From positions 248,001-312,000 of the forward strand of contig JAHBXZ010000004.1 in assembly GCA_019636215.1 (NCBI GenBank): a stretch of 64,000 nucleotides of DNA. Reading direction: 5' to 3'. The notes under the pieces were generated by a model. It made no database searches, was not told where the DNA came from, and saw only the letters and a program-made list of their open reading frames with translations. Positions 25,962 through 35,178 of this stretch are shown here, piece after piece. Source of the DNA: Planctomycetota bacterium (lineage in GTDB: Bacteria; Planctomycetota; UBA8742; UBA2392). Each line of letters starts with the position of its first letter. Within the stretch, counting starts at the first letter, position 1. The position numbers and the translations under genes are program-made.

Positions 25962-26564
25962 CTACACCAACTGCAGCGCACGGCGTACCAGGTCTTCGGG
26001 TTTGGCGCCGGTGCCTAGCGCCTGGGCGGCCTTGGCCACGGCCTGTTCACTTTTGTTCTGCGGGTACCCCAGCGCCACCAGCGCCATCACGGCGTCGGTG
26101 GCGGGCTGGCCCTGAGGCAGTGACCGGGCGCTTTGTGTGTTGCGCGCCGGGCCCGTGGCCAACGGCGCCAGCTTGTCGCGCAGTTCCGTCACCAGGCGCT
26201 CGGCCGTCTTGGGCCCGATGCCCTTGAACTTCTTGAGCGAAGCCACATCACCGCCGACAATCAGGTTGATCAGTTCTTCAATGTCCGCCGCGCACATCAC
26301 CTGCAAGGCCGTGGTCGGGCCGATGCCCTTGACCTCAAGCAGGCCGCGAAAGAAGTCGCGCTCGCGGTCTGTGGCAAACCCGTAAAGGCGTTCCTCGCCC
26401 TGCTCGGGCAGGATGGTGTGGTGCAGCAGAAGTTGAACCTGCCCCCCCTGCAGCCGCGAACTGGTCGACAGCGGCACCTGGATGCGATAGCCAATGCCGC
26501 CGGCCTCAATGATCGCAATGCCCGGCAGCGCCTTGTGCAATGTTCCGCGGATGTATTCAAACAT
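25962..26564 (-). CDS. ruvA: Holliday junction branch-migration protein RuvA (200 aa)
   Basis: Tetrameric DNA-binding subunit that loads RuvB on Holliday junctions. Domain I is recognisable from MFEYIRGTL and YGFATDRERDFFRGLLEVKG; domain II carries two helix-hairpin-helix motifs (VKGIGPTTALQVM and FKGIGPKTAERLV); domain III is the C-terminal three-helix RuvB contact (ATDAVMALVALGYPQNKSEQ). Normal length. ruvB and ruvC are not adjacent; instead an aldo/keto reductase follows 20 bp later. Confidence 0.97.
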   Translation of the reverse strand: MFEYIRGTLHKALPGIAIIEAGGIGYRIQVPLSTSSRLQGGQVQLLLHHTILPEQGEERLYGFATDRERDFFRGLLEVKGIGPTTALQVMCAADIEELINLIVGGDVASLKKFKGIGPKTAERLVTELRDKLAPLATGPARNTQSARSLPQGQPATDAVMALVALGYPQNKSEQAVAKAAQALGTGAKPEDLVRRALQLV

Positions 26565-26711
26565 GGCGCAAGTGTAGCGGCGGCCAAGACTTTTGGAATT
26601 TGGGAATCGCCTTGTGGCCTTTGCGGGGCCGCACAGGCGAATTGGCGGAATCCGGGAACCGGGGCCAGCCCGGGGGCGTCCTATGCCAGAATCCTAAGCC
26701 CAGGAGACGCC

Positions 26712-27737
26712 GTGCATTTCCATCGACACCTGCTTGCCGCTGTTGCCTTTGGTGTGGCCGCTGCTACGGCCGCGCCGCTGTTCATGGCCGGGCCCGTTGA
26801 CGCCTGCCTGCATCCGCCCGTGGAGATTGCCTACCCGCTGAAGCCCGGCACCCAGCTTGCGCTGGTGTTCTTTGCGGACGGCCGGCAGGAGATGGTGATC
26901 CGCCCCAGCTACAAGCTGGAACTGCCCGAGACCGGCCCCAACGCGCCCAAGGACGACGCCCACGGCCGCCTGACCACCCTGGCCTGGGTGGTACCGGTGC
27001 CGAATGTGCCGGACAGCTATAAAGAGGTCGATGCTTCCATGTTCACCAAGCTGCGCGAGTTCACGCCCATTGACATGATTTCGCCGCTGAACTCGGACTC
27101 CCCGCGCGAAAACAGGGCACGCCATTCAGCCGACCAGAAGGGCGTCACGATGCTGGAAGCCGTGTCGGTGGGCGACTACACCATCCAGCCGATCAAGGCC
27201 AAGGGCGAGCTGGGCGGGCTTGAACTGAACGCCTGGCTGAAAGACAAAGGCTTTGGCGAGATCGCCGCGGCGACACTGAAGTATTACCTCGAAAAGGACT
27301 ACTGCTGGCTGGCCGTGCGCATTCACAATGCCAAGGGCCTGCCTGCCAACGGCGAAGTCAAGCCGCTGCAGATCGGCTTTGCCACGGAAAAGCCGGTGTT
27401 CCCGCTGAAGATTCACGCCGGCGGCAACAGTTTTGACCTGGAACTGTGGCTCATCACAGGCAAAGAAATTGACACCGAGAAATCCAAGGAGTACGGCCTG
27501 AAGACGGCCGGGCAGATCAGCGACTTGCAGACCCAGCGCAACCAGCAGACCACCTTTGCCGAACTGCCCGAAAAGGTGCGTGCCGTGGCAAACGATGTCG
27601 CGGGCCTGAAGTCGCTGAAGTCCGGCAACGTCCACTGTGTGCGCTTCTTTGGCAACGGCCTGAACAAGGCCACGGACCTTGCGAAACTGGAAACCGACCT
27701 CACCTTTGAATTCAAACCCCAACCCGAAAGCAAGTAA
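26712..27737 (+). CDS. secreted DUF2330-like protein 1 (341 aa)
   Basis: First of three tandem paralogues. Signal peptide (LLAAVAFGVAAATAAPLFMA) and then a conserved early cysteine (Cys32 in VDACLHPP). Shared core: FADGRQEMVIRPSY, TLAWVVPVPNVPDSYKEVD, DYTIQPIKAKGELGG, LNAWLKDKGFGEI and PVFPLKIHAGG. A second conserved cysteine (Cys309, NVHCVRFFG) lies near the end, so a disulfide between the ends is plausible. The W(V/L)(V/I)PVP block is what suggests DUF2330; I could not confirm this. GTG 26712 follows AGGAGA. Function unknown. Confidence 0.75.
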   Translation: MHFHRHLLAAVAFGVAAATAAPLFMAGPVDACLHPPVEIAYPLKPGTQLALVFFADGRQEMVIRPSYKLELPETGPNAPKDDAHGRLTTLAWVVPVPNVPDSYKEVDASMFTKLREFTPIDMISPLNSDSPRENRARHSADQKGVTMLEAVSVGDYTIQPIKAKGELGGLELNAWLKDKGFGEIAAATLKYYLEKDYCWLAVRIHNAKGLPANGEVKPLQIGFATEKPVFPLKIHAGGNSFDLELWLITGKEIDTEKSKEYGLKTAGQISDLQTQRNQQTTFAELPEKVRAVANDVAGLKSLKSGNVHCVRFFGNGLNKATDLAKLETDLTFEFKPQPESK

Positions 27738-27765
27738 CGCCAACCCACCCTACGGAGACACCCGC

Positions 27766-28800
27766 ATGAGAAACGCGATCATTGTGTTTGCCGCCGCGCT
27801 GGCTTTTTCACCAATGCTGGTGCAGGAACCCGTGGAAGCCTGCCTGCACGGCCCATCCAGTTACACCGTGCCGATCCGCGCGGGCAGCCAGGCCGGCCTG
27901 ATCTTTTTTGCCGATGGTCGCCAGCAGATTGTGATTCGCCCGGGCTACACGGTGGAAGAACCCGCCAAGGGCAAGGAAAAGGTGAAGGACGACGCCAGCA
28001 GCAAGCTGACTTCACTGGCGTGGCTGATCCCGGTGCCCAGCCTGCCGGACTCCTACAAAGAAGCCGACGACAAGATGTTCAACAAGCTGGCGGATTTCAC
28101 CAAGCTGCAGGAACCCGACGACCAGAATTGGGGCAAAGGCGCGCGCAGTGCCGGCGGCGCGGCCCTGGGCGGCATGGAAGAAGACGGCGTGGCGTTCGAG
28201 GAAGCGGTGAAGGTGGGCAGCTATACGATCCAGCCGATCAAGGCCAAGGGAGAACTGGGCGGCAAGGAACTGAATGCCTGGCTGAAGGACAACGGCTTTG
28301 GCGAAGTCGCGGAAGACGCCCTGAAGTATTACATTGAAAAGGAACACTTCTGGCTGGCCGTGCGCCTGCACAACGCCAAGGGCCTGCCCGCGGATGGTTC
28401 CATCAAGCCGCTGCAGTTCGGGTTTGCGACCGAGAAGCCCTGCTACCCGGTGAAGATCAACAAAGGGCGCGGGTCGTTTGACCTTGACCTGTGGCTGATC
28501 ACAAACAAGGAAGTCGACCTTGAAAAAACCAAGGCCCAGGGCCTGACGACGTTTGAACAGGACGACCCGGAAGTTACCCAGAAGAACCGCGAGACGCGCT
28601 TTTCGGCCCTGCCGGAACCGGTGCGAAAGATTGCCGTGGACGACGCCGGGTTGAAGGCGCTGAAAGTCGGCAAGCTGTATTGCTATCGTTTCTCGGCCGA
28701 GGGCGTGGACAGCACCATCGACCTGGGCAAGCTGGAAACGGACTTCACGTTTGAGTTCAAGGCCGCGGCAGCCAAGCCCGGTACCAAAACCAAGGAATGA
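27766..28800 (+). CDS. secreted DUF2330-like protein 2 (344 aa)
   Basis: Second tandem paralogue, 28 bp after the first, with its own RBS (GGAGA). Signal peptide at residues 1-21, conserved Cys26 (VEACLHGP) and Cys306 (LYCYRFSAEG). It keeps all shared blocks: FADGRQQIVIRPGY, LAWLIPVPSLPDSYKEAD, SYTIQPIKAKGELGG, LNAWLKDNGFGEV, FGFATEKPCYPVKI. It is visibly closer to protein 1 than to protein 3, which suggests the most recent duplication was between 1 and 2. Followed by a terminator. Function unknown; periplasmic or surface location inferred from the signal peptide. Confidence 0.75.
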   Translation: MRNAIIVFAAALAFSPMLVQEPVEACLHGPSSYTVPIRAGSQAGLIFFADGRQQIVIRPGYTVEEPAKGKEKVKDDASSKLTSLAWLIPVPSLPDSYKEADDKMFNKLADFTKLQEPDDQNWGKGARSAGGAALGGMEEDGVAFEEAVKVGSYTIQPIKAKGELGGKELNAWLKDNGFGEVAEDALKYYIEKEHFWLAVRLHNAKGLPADGSIKPLQFGFATEKPCYPVKINKGRGSFDLDLWLITNKEVDLEKTKAQGLTTFEQDDPEVTQKNRETRFSALPEPVRKIAVDDAGLKALKVGKLYCYRFSAEGVDSTIDLGKLETDFTFEFKAAAAKPGTKTKE

Positions 28801-28822
28801 AGCACCGCGTTTTGATAGTCTG

Positions 28823-28847
28823 CGGGGGCGGGTAACCGCCCCCGTTT
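28823..28847 (+). terminator. rho-independent terminator after DUF2330-like protein 2
   Basis: Stem CGGGGGCGG/CCGCCCCCG, loop GTAA, followed by TTTGCGTT. It separates copies 2 and 3, so copy 3 may have its own promoter or depend on readthrough. Confidence 0.7.
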
Positions 28848-28863
28848 GCGTTGGAGTTCCGCG

Positions 28864-29934
28864 ATGCGACTTGCCCTGGCCCTGCTGGCCGTTGTTGCCG
28901 TGATGTCCCTGCGCGGGCCGGTGGGTGCATGCGTGATCGGGCCGAAGGACTTCGCGTTTCCGGTAGAGAACGGGCCCCAGCGCGGCATCGTGATGTGGGA
29001 CAACGGCCGCCAGGAAATGGTGCTGATGCCGGGCTATGCGCTGGGTTCACCGCGCGACAAAGAAGCCAAACTGGATGTCAACGACGACGGCCTGGTCCGC
29101 AACCTTGTGCGCCTGGCGTGGCTTGTGCCCGTGCCTAGCGCGCCCGACAGTTACCAGGAGGCCGAAGCTGGCATCTTTAAGGACATTCACGAGTTCACCA
29201 AGGTGCGCCCGCGCCTGGCCGAACTGAAATCCGAAGACGGGCCGGTGCTGTCCGAGGAAGGTGCCGCCGAAGAGGGCATGAAGTTTCCGCAGGCCGTGAG
29301 CCTTGGCGAATACACCATCCAGCCGATCAAGGCCTCCGGCGAACAGGGCGCCAAAGACCTGGCCGCGTGGCTGAAGGACAACGGCTTTGGCGAAGTCAGC
29401 CCGCAGGTGCTGCGCTGGTACGTGGCGCGGCAGTGGTGGTGGCTGGCGATCCGGCTGAACAGTTCCAAGGGCCTGCCCGAAAGCGGCGACGCCAAGCCGA
29501 TTCACATCAGCTTCAAGACGCCGCAGCCGGTGTTTCCGCTGAAGATTCTGGACGGGCGGGGCGACTTTGATGCCGAGATCTGGGTCATCACCCGTGAAAG
29601 ACTGGACCTGGCCAAAAGCAGCACGTTTGGCCTGAACACGCCCGACCAGTTGGACGACTATTACGTGCAGGAAAACCGCGAGACCGGTTACGCGCGCCTG
29701 CCCGCCAGTGTGCAGGCACTGTGCAAGGACAGCGAAGACCTCAAGGCGCTTCGGCTGGGCGCGATTTTCTGTTACCGGTTTTCAGGCCGGGGGCTGGAAG
29801 GCCCAAAGGGGCAGGATGTCGGCACATGGCTGGAGGACTTGACGTTCCGGTTTGAAAAGGACGCCGCGCCCAAGCCCGCGCAGGAAGTCAAGCCAACCCC
29901 GCCGCCCGAGCCAATACCCGAAGAAGGCAAGTAG
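28864..29934 (+). CDS. secreted DUF2330-like protein 3 (356 aa)
   Basis: Third and most diverged copy. Signal peptide (LALALLAVVAVMSLRGPVGA), conserved Cys23 (VGACVIGP, which also resembles a lipobox) and Cys303 (IFCYRFSGRG). Shared core blocks: NGRQEMVLMPGY, LAWLVPVPSAPDSYQEAE, EYTIQPIKASGEQGA, LAAWLKDNGFGEV, PVFPLKILDGRGDFD. It ends in a Pro/Glu/Lys-rich tail (VKPTPPPEPIPEEGK) that the other copies lack. RBS GGAG 7 nt before the ATG at 28864. An inverted repeat (GGCAACCC/GGGTTGCC) follows the stop codon before tRNA-Lys. Confidence 0.72.
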   Translation: MRLALALLAVVAVMSLRGPVGACVIGPKDFAFPVENGPQRGIVMWDNGRQEMVLMPGYALGSPRDKEAKLDVNDDGLVRNLVRLAWLVPVPSAPDSYQEAEAGIFKDIHEFTKVRPRLAELKSEDGPVLSEEGAAEEGMKFPQAVSLGEYTIQPIKASGEQGAKDLAAWLKDNGFGEVSPQVLRWYVARQWWWLAIRLNSSKGLPESGDAKPIHISFKTPQPVFPLKILDGRGDFDAEIWVITRERLDLAKSSTFGLNTPDQLDDYYVQENRETGYARLPASVQALCKDSEDLKALRLGAIFCYRFSGRGLEGPKGQDVGTWLEDLTFRFEKDAAPKPAQEVKPTPPPEPIPEEGK

Positions 29935-29999
29935 CGCGGCAACCCCCAAGCGTTCGAGGGGTAGCAGCGGGTTGCCCCGGAAATACACTCGCGCCCCGT

Positions 30000-30074
30000 G
30001 GATCGGTAGCTCAATGGTAGAGTAGCGGCCTTTTAAGCCGTGGGTTCCGGGTTCGAGTCCCGGCCGATCCACCA
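30000..30074 (+). tRNA. tRNA-Lys (TTT anticodon)
   Basis: Complete cloverleaf with CCA encoded: acceptor GGATCGG/CCGATCC, D-arm GCTCAATGGTAGAGT, anticodon stem GCGGC/GCCGT with loop CTTTTAA (anticodon TTT), T-arm CCGGGTTCGAGTCCCGG. Confidence 0.95.
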
Positions 30075-30075
30075 C

Positions 30076-30105
30076 GACAAACGCCCGCTGCTGCGGGCGT
30101 TTGTC
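30076..30105 (+). terminator. hairpin terminator between tRNA-Lys and the convergent DUF1579 gene
   Basis: Perfect 13-bp stem GACAAACGCCCGC/GCGGGCGTTTGTC with loop TGCT directly after the tRNA CCA. The stem carries AAA and TTT on its two sides, so it can serve transcripts from both directions. Confidence 0.75.
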
Positions 30106-30130
30106 TGCGTTGTCGCAATCACCGCGCGGA

Positions 30131-30730
30131 TTACTTCTTCACGCGCTTGTAGTTCAGCTCCATTACCTTCATCTCCGGCTGGTCGCCGAAGGTCTCAAAC
30201 ATTTCCATCTTGGCCTCGTCGGCGCTCTTTCTGGTAGAAACAACACGGCTCTTGCGCTTGATGCCGCCCATACCCTTGTCGGTCCAGGTCAGGTTGAAGG
30301 TCATGGTCTTGGTCTTTTCATCATAGCTGCCGCTGTAGACCTGCATGCTGGTGCCCATGCCGCTGATGTACATGCACTGGTACTCCTGGGCGCTGTTGTC
30401 AAAGCCGATGAAGCCCTGCACCTTCATGGCCTGTTCGCCTTCGCCCAAGGTCAATTCCTCGTGCAGGTAGCGGTCGTAGACCATCTTCATGGTTGATTTG
30501 CCCTTCATGGGTATTTCGACCACTGTGTCGCCCTCAGGCATCCACATCTTGCCTTCTATGGTCCAGTCGCCGGCGTCTTCCGCCAGCAGCTTGTGCTGGG
30601 GGCCGGGGGCCGCCAGCCTGGCCATCGGGTCCTCCTGGGACTCTTTGCCTTCCTGGGACAACACAGGCACCAGGCCCGCCACCAGAGTTACAACCAGCGC
30701 GGCAGCGATCGACATCAGGATTCGTTTCAT
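30131..30730 (-). CDS. secreted DUF1579 family protein (199 aa)
   Basis: Signal peptide (LMSIAAALVVTLVAGLVPVLS) followed by the lipocalin-like DUF1579 pattern: GPQHKLLAEDAGDWTIEGKMW, GKSTMKMVYDRYLHEELT, GFIGFDNSAQEYQCMYIS and YDEKTKTMTFNLTWTDKGMG. Periplasmic; ligand and role unknown. ATG 30730 has GGAGAG upstream. Divergent from the MsrB-MsrA gene with a shared 189-bp promoter region, so the two may be regulated together. It ends just after the tRNA-Lys terminator. Confidence 0.85.
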   Translation of the reverse strand: MKRILMSIAAALVVTLVAGLVPVLSQEGKESQEDPMARLAAPGPQHKLLAEDAGDWTIEGKMWMPEGDTVVEIPMKGKSTMKMVYDRYLHEELTLGEGEQAMKVQGFIGFDNSAQEYQCMYISGMGTSMQVYSGSYDEKTKTMTFNLTWTDKGMGGIKRKSRVVSTRKSADEAKMEMFETFGDQPEMKVMELNYKRVKK

Positions 30731-30919
30731 GGCACTCTCCGTTTTCACGTGTCTTAAACTTGCCCGGAATGCGGGTTCAAACAACAGACGAACCGTACAG
30801 CCTACAAGATACGGGGAATCTCTCGTCAAGCTGCACCAGGTGTTTTTAACAAAGTGGCGGAATACACGCCTGCCAGCTGCGGTTATCATCCAGCGCTCAT
30901 GCAGGTTTCGGAGACAATC

Positions 30920-32041
30920 ATGCACCCGAAACGAACCATTCCAGTTGCACTTGCGGCGGTGGTCGGGGTCCTGTTTGCCCTGGCAGCCGGCTGTTCCAGC
31001 GGGGGCCAGGCCCCCGGCCCAAATGACGACCCCGCGGCCAGGCCCGCTCCGGCCGGCAACCAACCCGCACCAAGGCCCGCCATGTCCAAGGAAGAACGGC
31101 TCAAGCAGCTGACGCCCATGCAGTTCAAGGTCACCCAGCAGAGCGGCACCGAGCCCCCGTTCAAGAACGAGTTCTGGGATAATCACGACCACGGCATTTA
31201 CGTCGACATCGTTTCCGGCAAGGCGCTGTTTTCCAGCCTGGACAAATTTGATTCCGGCTGCGGCTGGCCCAGCTTCACGCGCCCGATAGACGGCCCGGAA
31301 GTCGTGGAACTGGAAGACCGCACGCACGGCATGGTGCGCACCGAAGTGCGCAGTAAAACCGCCGACAGCCACCTGGGCCACGTGTTTGAGGACGGCCCCG
31401 CCGATCGCGGCGGGTTGCGCTATTGCATCAACAGCGCGGCCTTGCGTTTTGTGCCCGTGGCGGACATGCAGGCTGAAGGTTACGGTGATTACCTGAAGCC
31501 ATTTGTTGAACGCGGCCTGCACAAGAAAGACGGCGACGCCATGAAAGACAGCGGCAAGCGTGAAACGGCCTACCTGGCCGGCGGGTGTTTCTGGGGCATG
31601 GAAGAAATCATCCGTGCGATTCCCGGCGTGGTGGAAACTGAAGTGGGGTACGCCGGCGGCGCGCTGCCCGGTGCCACGTACAACGACGTGAAGAAGGGCG
31701 ACACCGGCCACGCGGAATCCATCAAGGTGGTGTTTGACCCGCAGCGCCTGACCTACGAAAGCCTGCTTGGCTGGTTCTTTCGCATGCACGACCCCACTAC
31801 GCTCAACCGCCAGGGCAATGACATCGGTACCCAGTACCGCAGCGCGATCTTCTACACCAGCGAAGACCAGCGCGAGACAGCCGAAAAGGTCAAGGCCGCC
31901 GTCGACAAGTCGGGCAAGTGGAAGAAGCCCGTGGTCACGCAGATCGCCAAGGCCGGCCCCTGGAACAAGGCCGAGGATTACCACCAGGATTACCTGCAGA
32001 AGAACCCCAACGGCTACACCTGCCACTGGCTGCGCGACTGA
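30920..32041 (+). CDS. msrBA: MsrB-MsrA fusion methionine sulfoxide reductase, lipoprotein (373 aa)
   Basis: Repairs both R- and S-methionine sulfoxide in exported proteins. Lipobox LAAGC (Cys25) places it in the periplasm or on a membrane. MsrB comes first (about 55-190: YWDNH-type segment [25 protein letters not shown] with Cys114, [11 protein letters not shown] with catalytic Cys169); MsrA follows (about 215-373: AGGCFWG with catalytic Cys223, [22 protein letters not shown]). The zinc-binding CxxC pairs of one MsrB subtype are absent. RBS GGAG. Electrons would need a periplasmic thioredoxin-like donor, not seen here. A hairpin follows the gene. Confidence 0.95.
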   Translation: MHPKRTIPVALAAVVGVLFALAAGCSSGGQAPGPNDDPAARPAPAGNQPAPRPAMSKEERLKQLTPMQFKVTQQSGTEPPFKNEFWDNHDHGIYVDIVSGKALFSSLDKFDSGCGWPSFTRPIDGPEVVELEDRTHGMVRTEVRSKTADSHLGHVFEDGPADRGGLRYCINSAALRFVPVADMQAEGYGDYLKPFVERGLHKKDGDAMKDSGKRETAYLAGGCFWGMEEIIRAIPGVVETEVGYAGGALPGATYNDVKKGDTGHAESIKVVFDPQRLTYESLLGWFFRMHDPTTLNRQGNDIGTQYRSAIFYTSEDQRETAEKVKAAVDKSGKWKKPVVTQIAKAGPWNKAEDYHQDYLQKNPNGYTCHWLRD

Positions 32042-32063
32042 CCATGCTGAATCGCCACAGAAA

Positions 32064-32085
32064 CCGGGCCGCTCAGGCGGCCCGG
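32064..32085 (+). terminator. hairpin after msrBA
   Basis: Perfect 9-bp stem CCGGGCCGC/GCGGCCCGG with loop TCAG, 22 bp after the stop codon. No T-tract, so termination strength is uncertain. Confidence 0.5.
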
Positions 32086-32193
32086 CGCGCTTAACAATTG
32101 CTGTCAGGCCGCGCAGGTACGCGGTACCAGTTGGCGTGGCCACGGCCATTCCCACCACCAGGGGAAAACACACATCAGAAAGGGCTCAAGACA

Positions 32194-34362
32194 ATGCGCA
32201 TAGCATTGGCGGTGATGTTTTGCCTGGTGACGGGACCGCTTGCGGCACAGACAACGCCCGCCCCCGAGGCCAGCGGCGAAAACGGCAGCAGCGATATCAA
32301 GGTGGTGACCGCGCGCGGCAGCGCGCAGGCATTGATGGACACGCCGGATTCCGTGACGGTCCTGGCGCGGCGGCAGATCCAGGAACGCATGTTCGGGCAG
32401 TTGTCTGACTTGATGGACGGCAGCACCGGCGTGTTCGTCCAGCACACGGCGGGCGGCCAGGGGTCGCCGTTTCTGCGAGGCCGCACCGGCAAAGAGATCG
32501 TGATGCTGGTCAATGGAGTGCGGTTCAATACCAGCACGTTTCGCGGCGGGCCGAACCAGTACTACAGCAGCATCGACCCGGGCATGGTGGAGCGGATTGA
32601 GATCATCCGCGGCCCGGCCAGTGTGCTGTACGGAAGCGACGCGCTTGGCGGAGTGATCAACGTGATCCTGGCCCAGCCCCGGTTCAGCGAGTTCGACTAC
32701 AGCTTCGGCGCGCGCGGCCGATTTGAAAGCGCCAGCGCTCGCAAGCAGGGCGGCACCTTCGGCGAAGTTCACACCAAGGGGTTCAGCGGACTGGTAAGCG
32801 CGACCTACGCCGACGTGGATGAATTGGTGGGCGGCGACAGCATCGGCCGGCAGCCTTTCACGGCCTATGAGGAATGGGGGTTCGGCGCCGTGTTCGGCAC
32901 ACGGTTTGAAAAGCACACCATTTCGCTGACCTTCAGCCACTTTCAGCAGAACGACGTCAATCGCACCGATGCCGTCAGCGGCATCATGCCCAACCAGAGT
33001 GTGCTGCCCGCGCCAGGAACAGGCACAGACCTGCGCCGGCTGTTCACGGTGCAGATGGATGACATGGCGATTCTCAACTGGACCTGGGCGCCCGGCGACA
33101 CTTTTGAAGAGCTGACGTTGAACCTGTGGTACCACCGCCAGCAGGAAGACCTGCAGCGCATCCGCCGCAGCAGCCCCAACCGCATTGAAGAGATGGCCTT
33201 CAACAACCACAGCCTGGGCATCCGCGCGCAGACGGTGCTGAACTTCCACGAACTTGCACGCCTGACCGTGGGGCTGGAAGCGATTCACGATATGGTCAGC
33301 ACCCGCAGCGTGGATATCAACCGCACAACCAAGTCCCACACCAACCACGACAACCGCGAGCAATACCCGGACTGGTGCAGCTACTCCAGCTTCGGGGCGT
33401 ATGCGCAGAATGAGACCAGCCTGGTCGATGACCGGCTGCAGTTGCGGTACGGGGTGCGCTACTCGCTGTTCCGTGCGCTGGCCGACGTTGACCGGCGCTT
33501 TGCCCAGTTTGACGGCGTGAACAACACCTACTCGGACGTCACCGGCGCGCTGGCTGTGGTCGGGCGGCCACTCGAAGAGCTCGGCCTGATGCTGAACCTT
33601 TCACGCGGGTTCCGGGCGCCGAACACTGACGACCTTTCCGCTTCGCGCGCCTTTGGCGGCGGCCAGCAGTTTCCTAACCCGGACATCGACCCGGAGGTGC
33701 AGTACTCCGTGGACCTGGGTGCCAGGCTGGTGTTGCCCCGGGTCAACAAGGACGCTCACGCGCCCCATGAACTTGCGGCCCATGTGGTCTTCTTTTTCAA
33801 CTATCTGGAAGACCTGCTGATCAACCAGCCCGTGACCATCAACGGCGTCAACGGTGTGGCCCCAAAGAACGCCGGGCGCGGGCGCATCTTCGGCGTGGAG
33901 GCCGAGTTCAGCCTGTACTTCAGCTCGGTGCTGGGCTGGTTCGGCCTGCCCACGGACCACGTGTTCTTTGCGGGCGACGCGCTGGGCGTTCACGCCAACT
34001 TCACCTGGACGCGCGGCGACGACCTGAAGAACGACCAGCCCATTCACCGCATACCGCCGCTGTTTGCAGAAGTCAGCCTGCGTTACGAGGCACTGCGCGG
34101 CGAAGTCTACCTGGAACCCTACGTCACGATTGTGGGTCGCCAGGACCAGTACGCGCCCAACGTGCTGACCGATTCGCGGTTCACGCCCGGAGATGCCCCG
34201 GGGTATGTGCTGTTCAACATGCGCGCGGGTTGGGCTCCGTCGCGGCATGTGCGCATCAACATGGGTGTCCAGAACATCGGCAACCGCAGCTACCACCCCA
34301 TGGGCAGCGGCACCTACGGTTCCGGAACCAATGTGATGTTCTCGGGGGAGTTGCGCTGGTGA
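32194..34362 (+). CDS. TonB-dependent outer-membrane receptor (722 aa)
   Basis: Signal peptide (ALAVMFCLVTGPLAAQ), a plug domain with the typical sequence GGQGSPFLRGRTGKEIVMLV and VERIEIIRGPASVLYGSDAL, GGVINVIL, and a beta barrel ending in an aromatic residue (GELRW). The sequence VVTARGS near the N-terminus could be the TonB box. Ligand unknown; the plug resembles haem/cobalamin-type receptors, but not strongly enough to call. ATG 32194 has a weak upstream AAAGGG. A TonB-like gene starts 11 bp after the stop codon, so receptor and energiser are one unit. Confidence 0.9.
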   Translation: MRIALAVMFCLVTGPLAAQTTPAPEASGENGSSDIKVVTARGSAQALMDTPDSVTVLARRQIQERMFGQLSDLMDGSTGVFVQHTAGGQGSPFLRGRTGKEIVMLVNGVRFNTSTFRGGPNQYYSSIDPGMVERIEIIRGPASVLYGSDALGGVINVILAQPRFSEFDYSFGARGRFESASARKQGGTFGEVHTKGFSGLVSATYADVDELVGGDSIGRQPFTAYEEWGFGAVFGTRFEKHTISLTFSHFQQNDVNRTDAVSGIMPNQSVLPAPGTGTDLRRLFTVQMDDMAILNWTWAPGDTFEELTLNLWYHRQQEDLQRIRRSSPNRIEEMAFNNHSLGIRAQTVLNFHELARLTVGLEAIHDMVSTRSVDINRTTKSHTNHDNREQYPDWCSYSSFGAYAQNETSLVDDRLQLRYGVRYSLFRALADVDRRFAQFDGVNNTYSDVTGALAVVGRPLEELGLMLNLSRGFRAPNTDDLSASRAFGGGQQFPNPDIDPEVQYSVDLGARLVLPRVNKDAHAPHELAAHVVFFFNYLEDLLINQPVTINGVNGVAPKNAGRGRIFGVEAEFSLYFSSVLGWFGLPTDHVFFAGDALGVHANFTWTRGDDLKNDQPIHRIPPLFAEVSLRYEALRGEVYLEPYVTIVGRQDQYAPNVLTDSRFTPGDAPGYVLFNMRAGWAPSRHVRINMGVQNIGNRSYHPMGSGTYGSGTNVMFSGELRW

Positions 34363-34372
34363 ACACGACGGC

Positions 34373-35074
34373 ATGAGGAACGCACTGCTTGTTTCGTTGT
34401 TGTTGCACCTGCTGGCGTTGCTGGCCGCGCTGGGCCACGCCATGGCTCGGCCCGGGCAGTTGCCTCAGGCGCCGTCGCTGACCGCTGTCTCAATCACGGG
34501 GGCGGCCACCCCGGCGCAGTCGCCGGTGGGGGAAGTCAGCGAGCTGCCCCGGCCCGCCAGGCCTGCCGCCACGGCCATGCCCAAGCCGGACGCCCCGGGT
34601 CCCGAAGATGAACCGGTGCCCGAACCTGAACCCGAGGCCGAAACTCACGCGCCGGCCCCCGAAGATGCCTTGCCCGCCCCGGCGCCGCCGACCCGGAACT
34701 CTCCCCTGGTGCGGCGCGCGCCGGACGCGGAGCGGCACACGCCCGAAGCGCCGGCCGAGGAATCGCCGGCCATGGCCGAAGCCCCGCCCGCTGCGCAGGC
34801 CGAGAACCCGCGTGCCGACCAACCACCGGCGCTGCTGGAAGTGCAGTGGCCTCGCCGCCTGCGCCGGGACTTTGTGGGCAGAGTAGCCGCCCGCGTGGAG
34901 ATTGACGCCGGCGGCCGCGCGCGCAACGTGGAGCTTGTGGCGGGCACGGGCCGGAAGGACTGGGACGAAGGCATCGTCAACGCGCTGAAAAGTGCAACCT
35001 ACCGCGCCGCCACCAGCGAGGGCCGCGCCGTGGCAAGCAGCCACCTGTTTCGCATCGAGTTTGCTGCCGAGTAA
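34373..35074 (+). CDS. TonB-family protein (233 aa)
   Basis: Energy-transducing protein linking the inner membrane to the outer-membrane receptor. N-terminal anchor (LLVSLLLHLLALLAALGHA), a long Pro/Ala/Glu-rich spacer (residues 45-155) to span the periplasm, and a C-terminal TonB domain (LRRDFVGRVAARVEIDAGGR, DEGIVNALKSATYRAAT, ending FRIEFAAE). The usual length for TonB. It follows the receptor by 11 bp. ExbB and ExbD are not in the window, so it must share them with another locus. Confidence 0.82.
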   Translation: MRNALLVSLLLHLLALLAALGHAMARPGQLPQAPSLTAVSITGAATPAQSPVGEVSELPRPARPAATAMPKPDAPGPEDEPVPEPEPEAETHAPAPEDALPAPAPPTRNSPLVRRAPDAERHTPEAPAEESPAMAEAPPAAQAENPRADQPPALLEVQWPRRLRRDFVGRVAARVEIDAGGRARNVELVAGTGRKDWDEGIVNALKSATYRAATSEGRAVASSHLFRIEFAAE

Positions 35075-35178
35075 CGGGCGGGCTGCAACCCATGTTTCGT
35101 GTTGCGGGCCGTCTCGGAGGCGCGTGCGTCAGGCTCGCAGCCGGCCTGCGGGCGGCGGGCCCACAACACTTGCTTGCG

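Noticed and set aside
30760..30777. 18-nt sequence identical to one inside the accD zinc-ribbon codons (46676-46693)
   Set aside because: Probably coincidence: the copies lie in unrelated contexts and the match does not extend.
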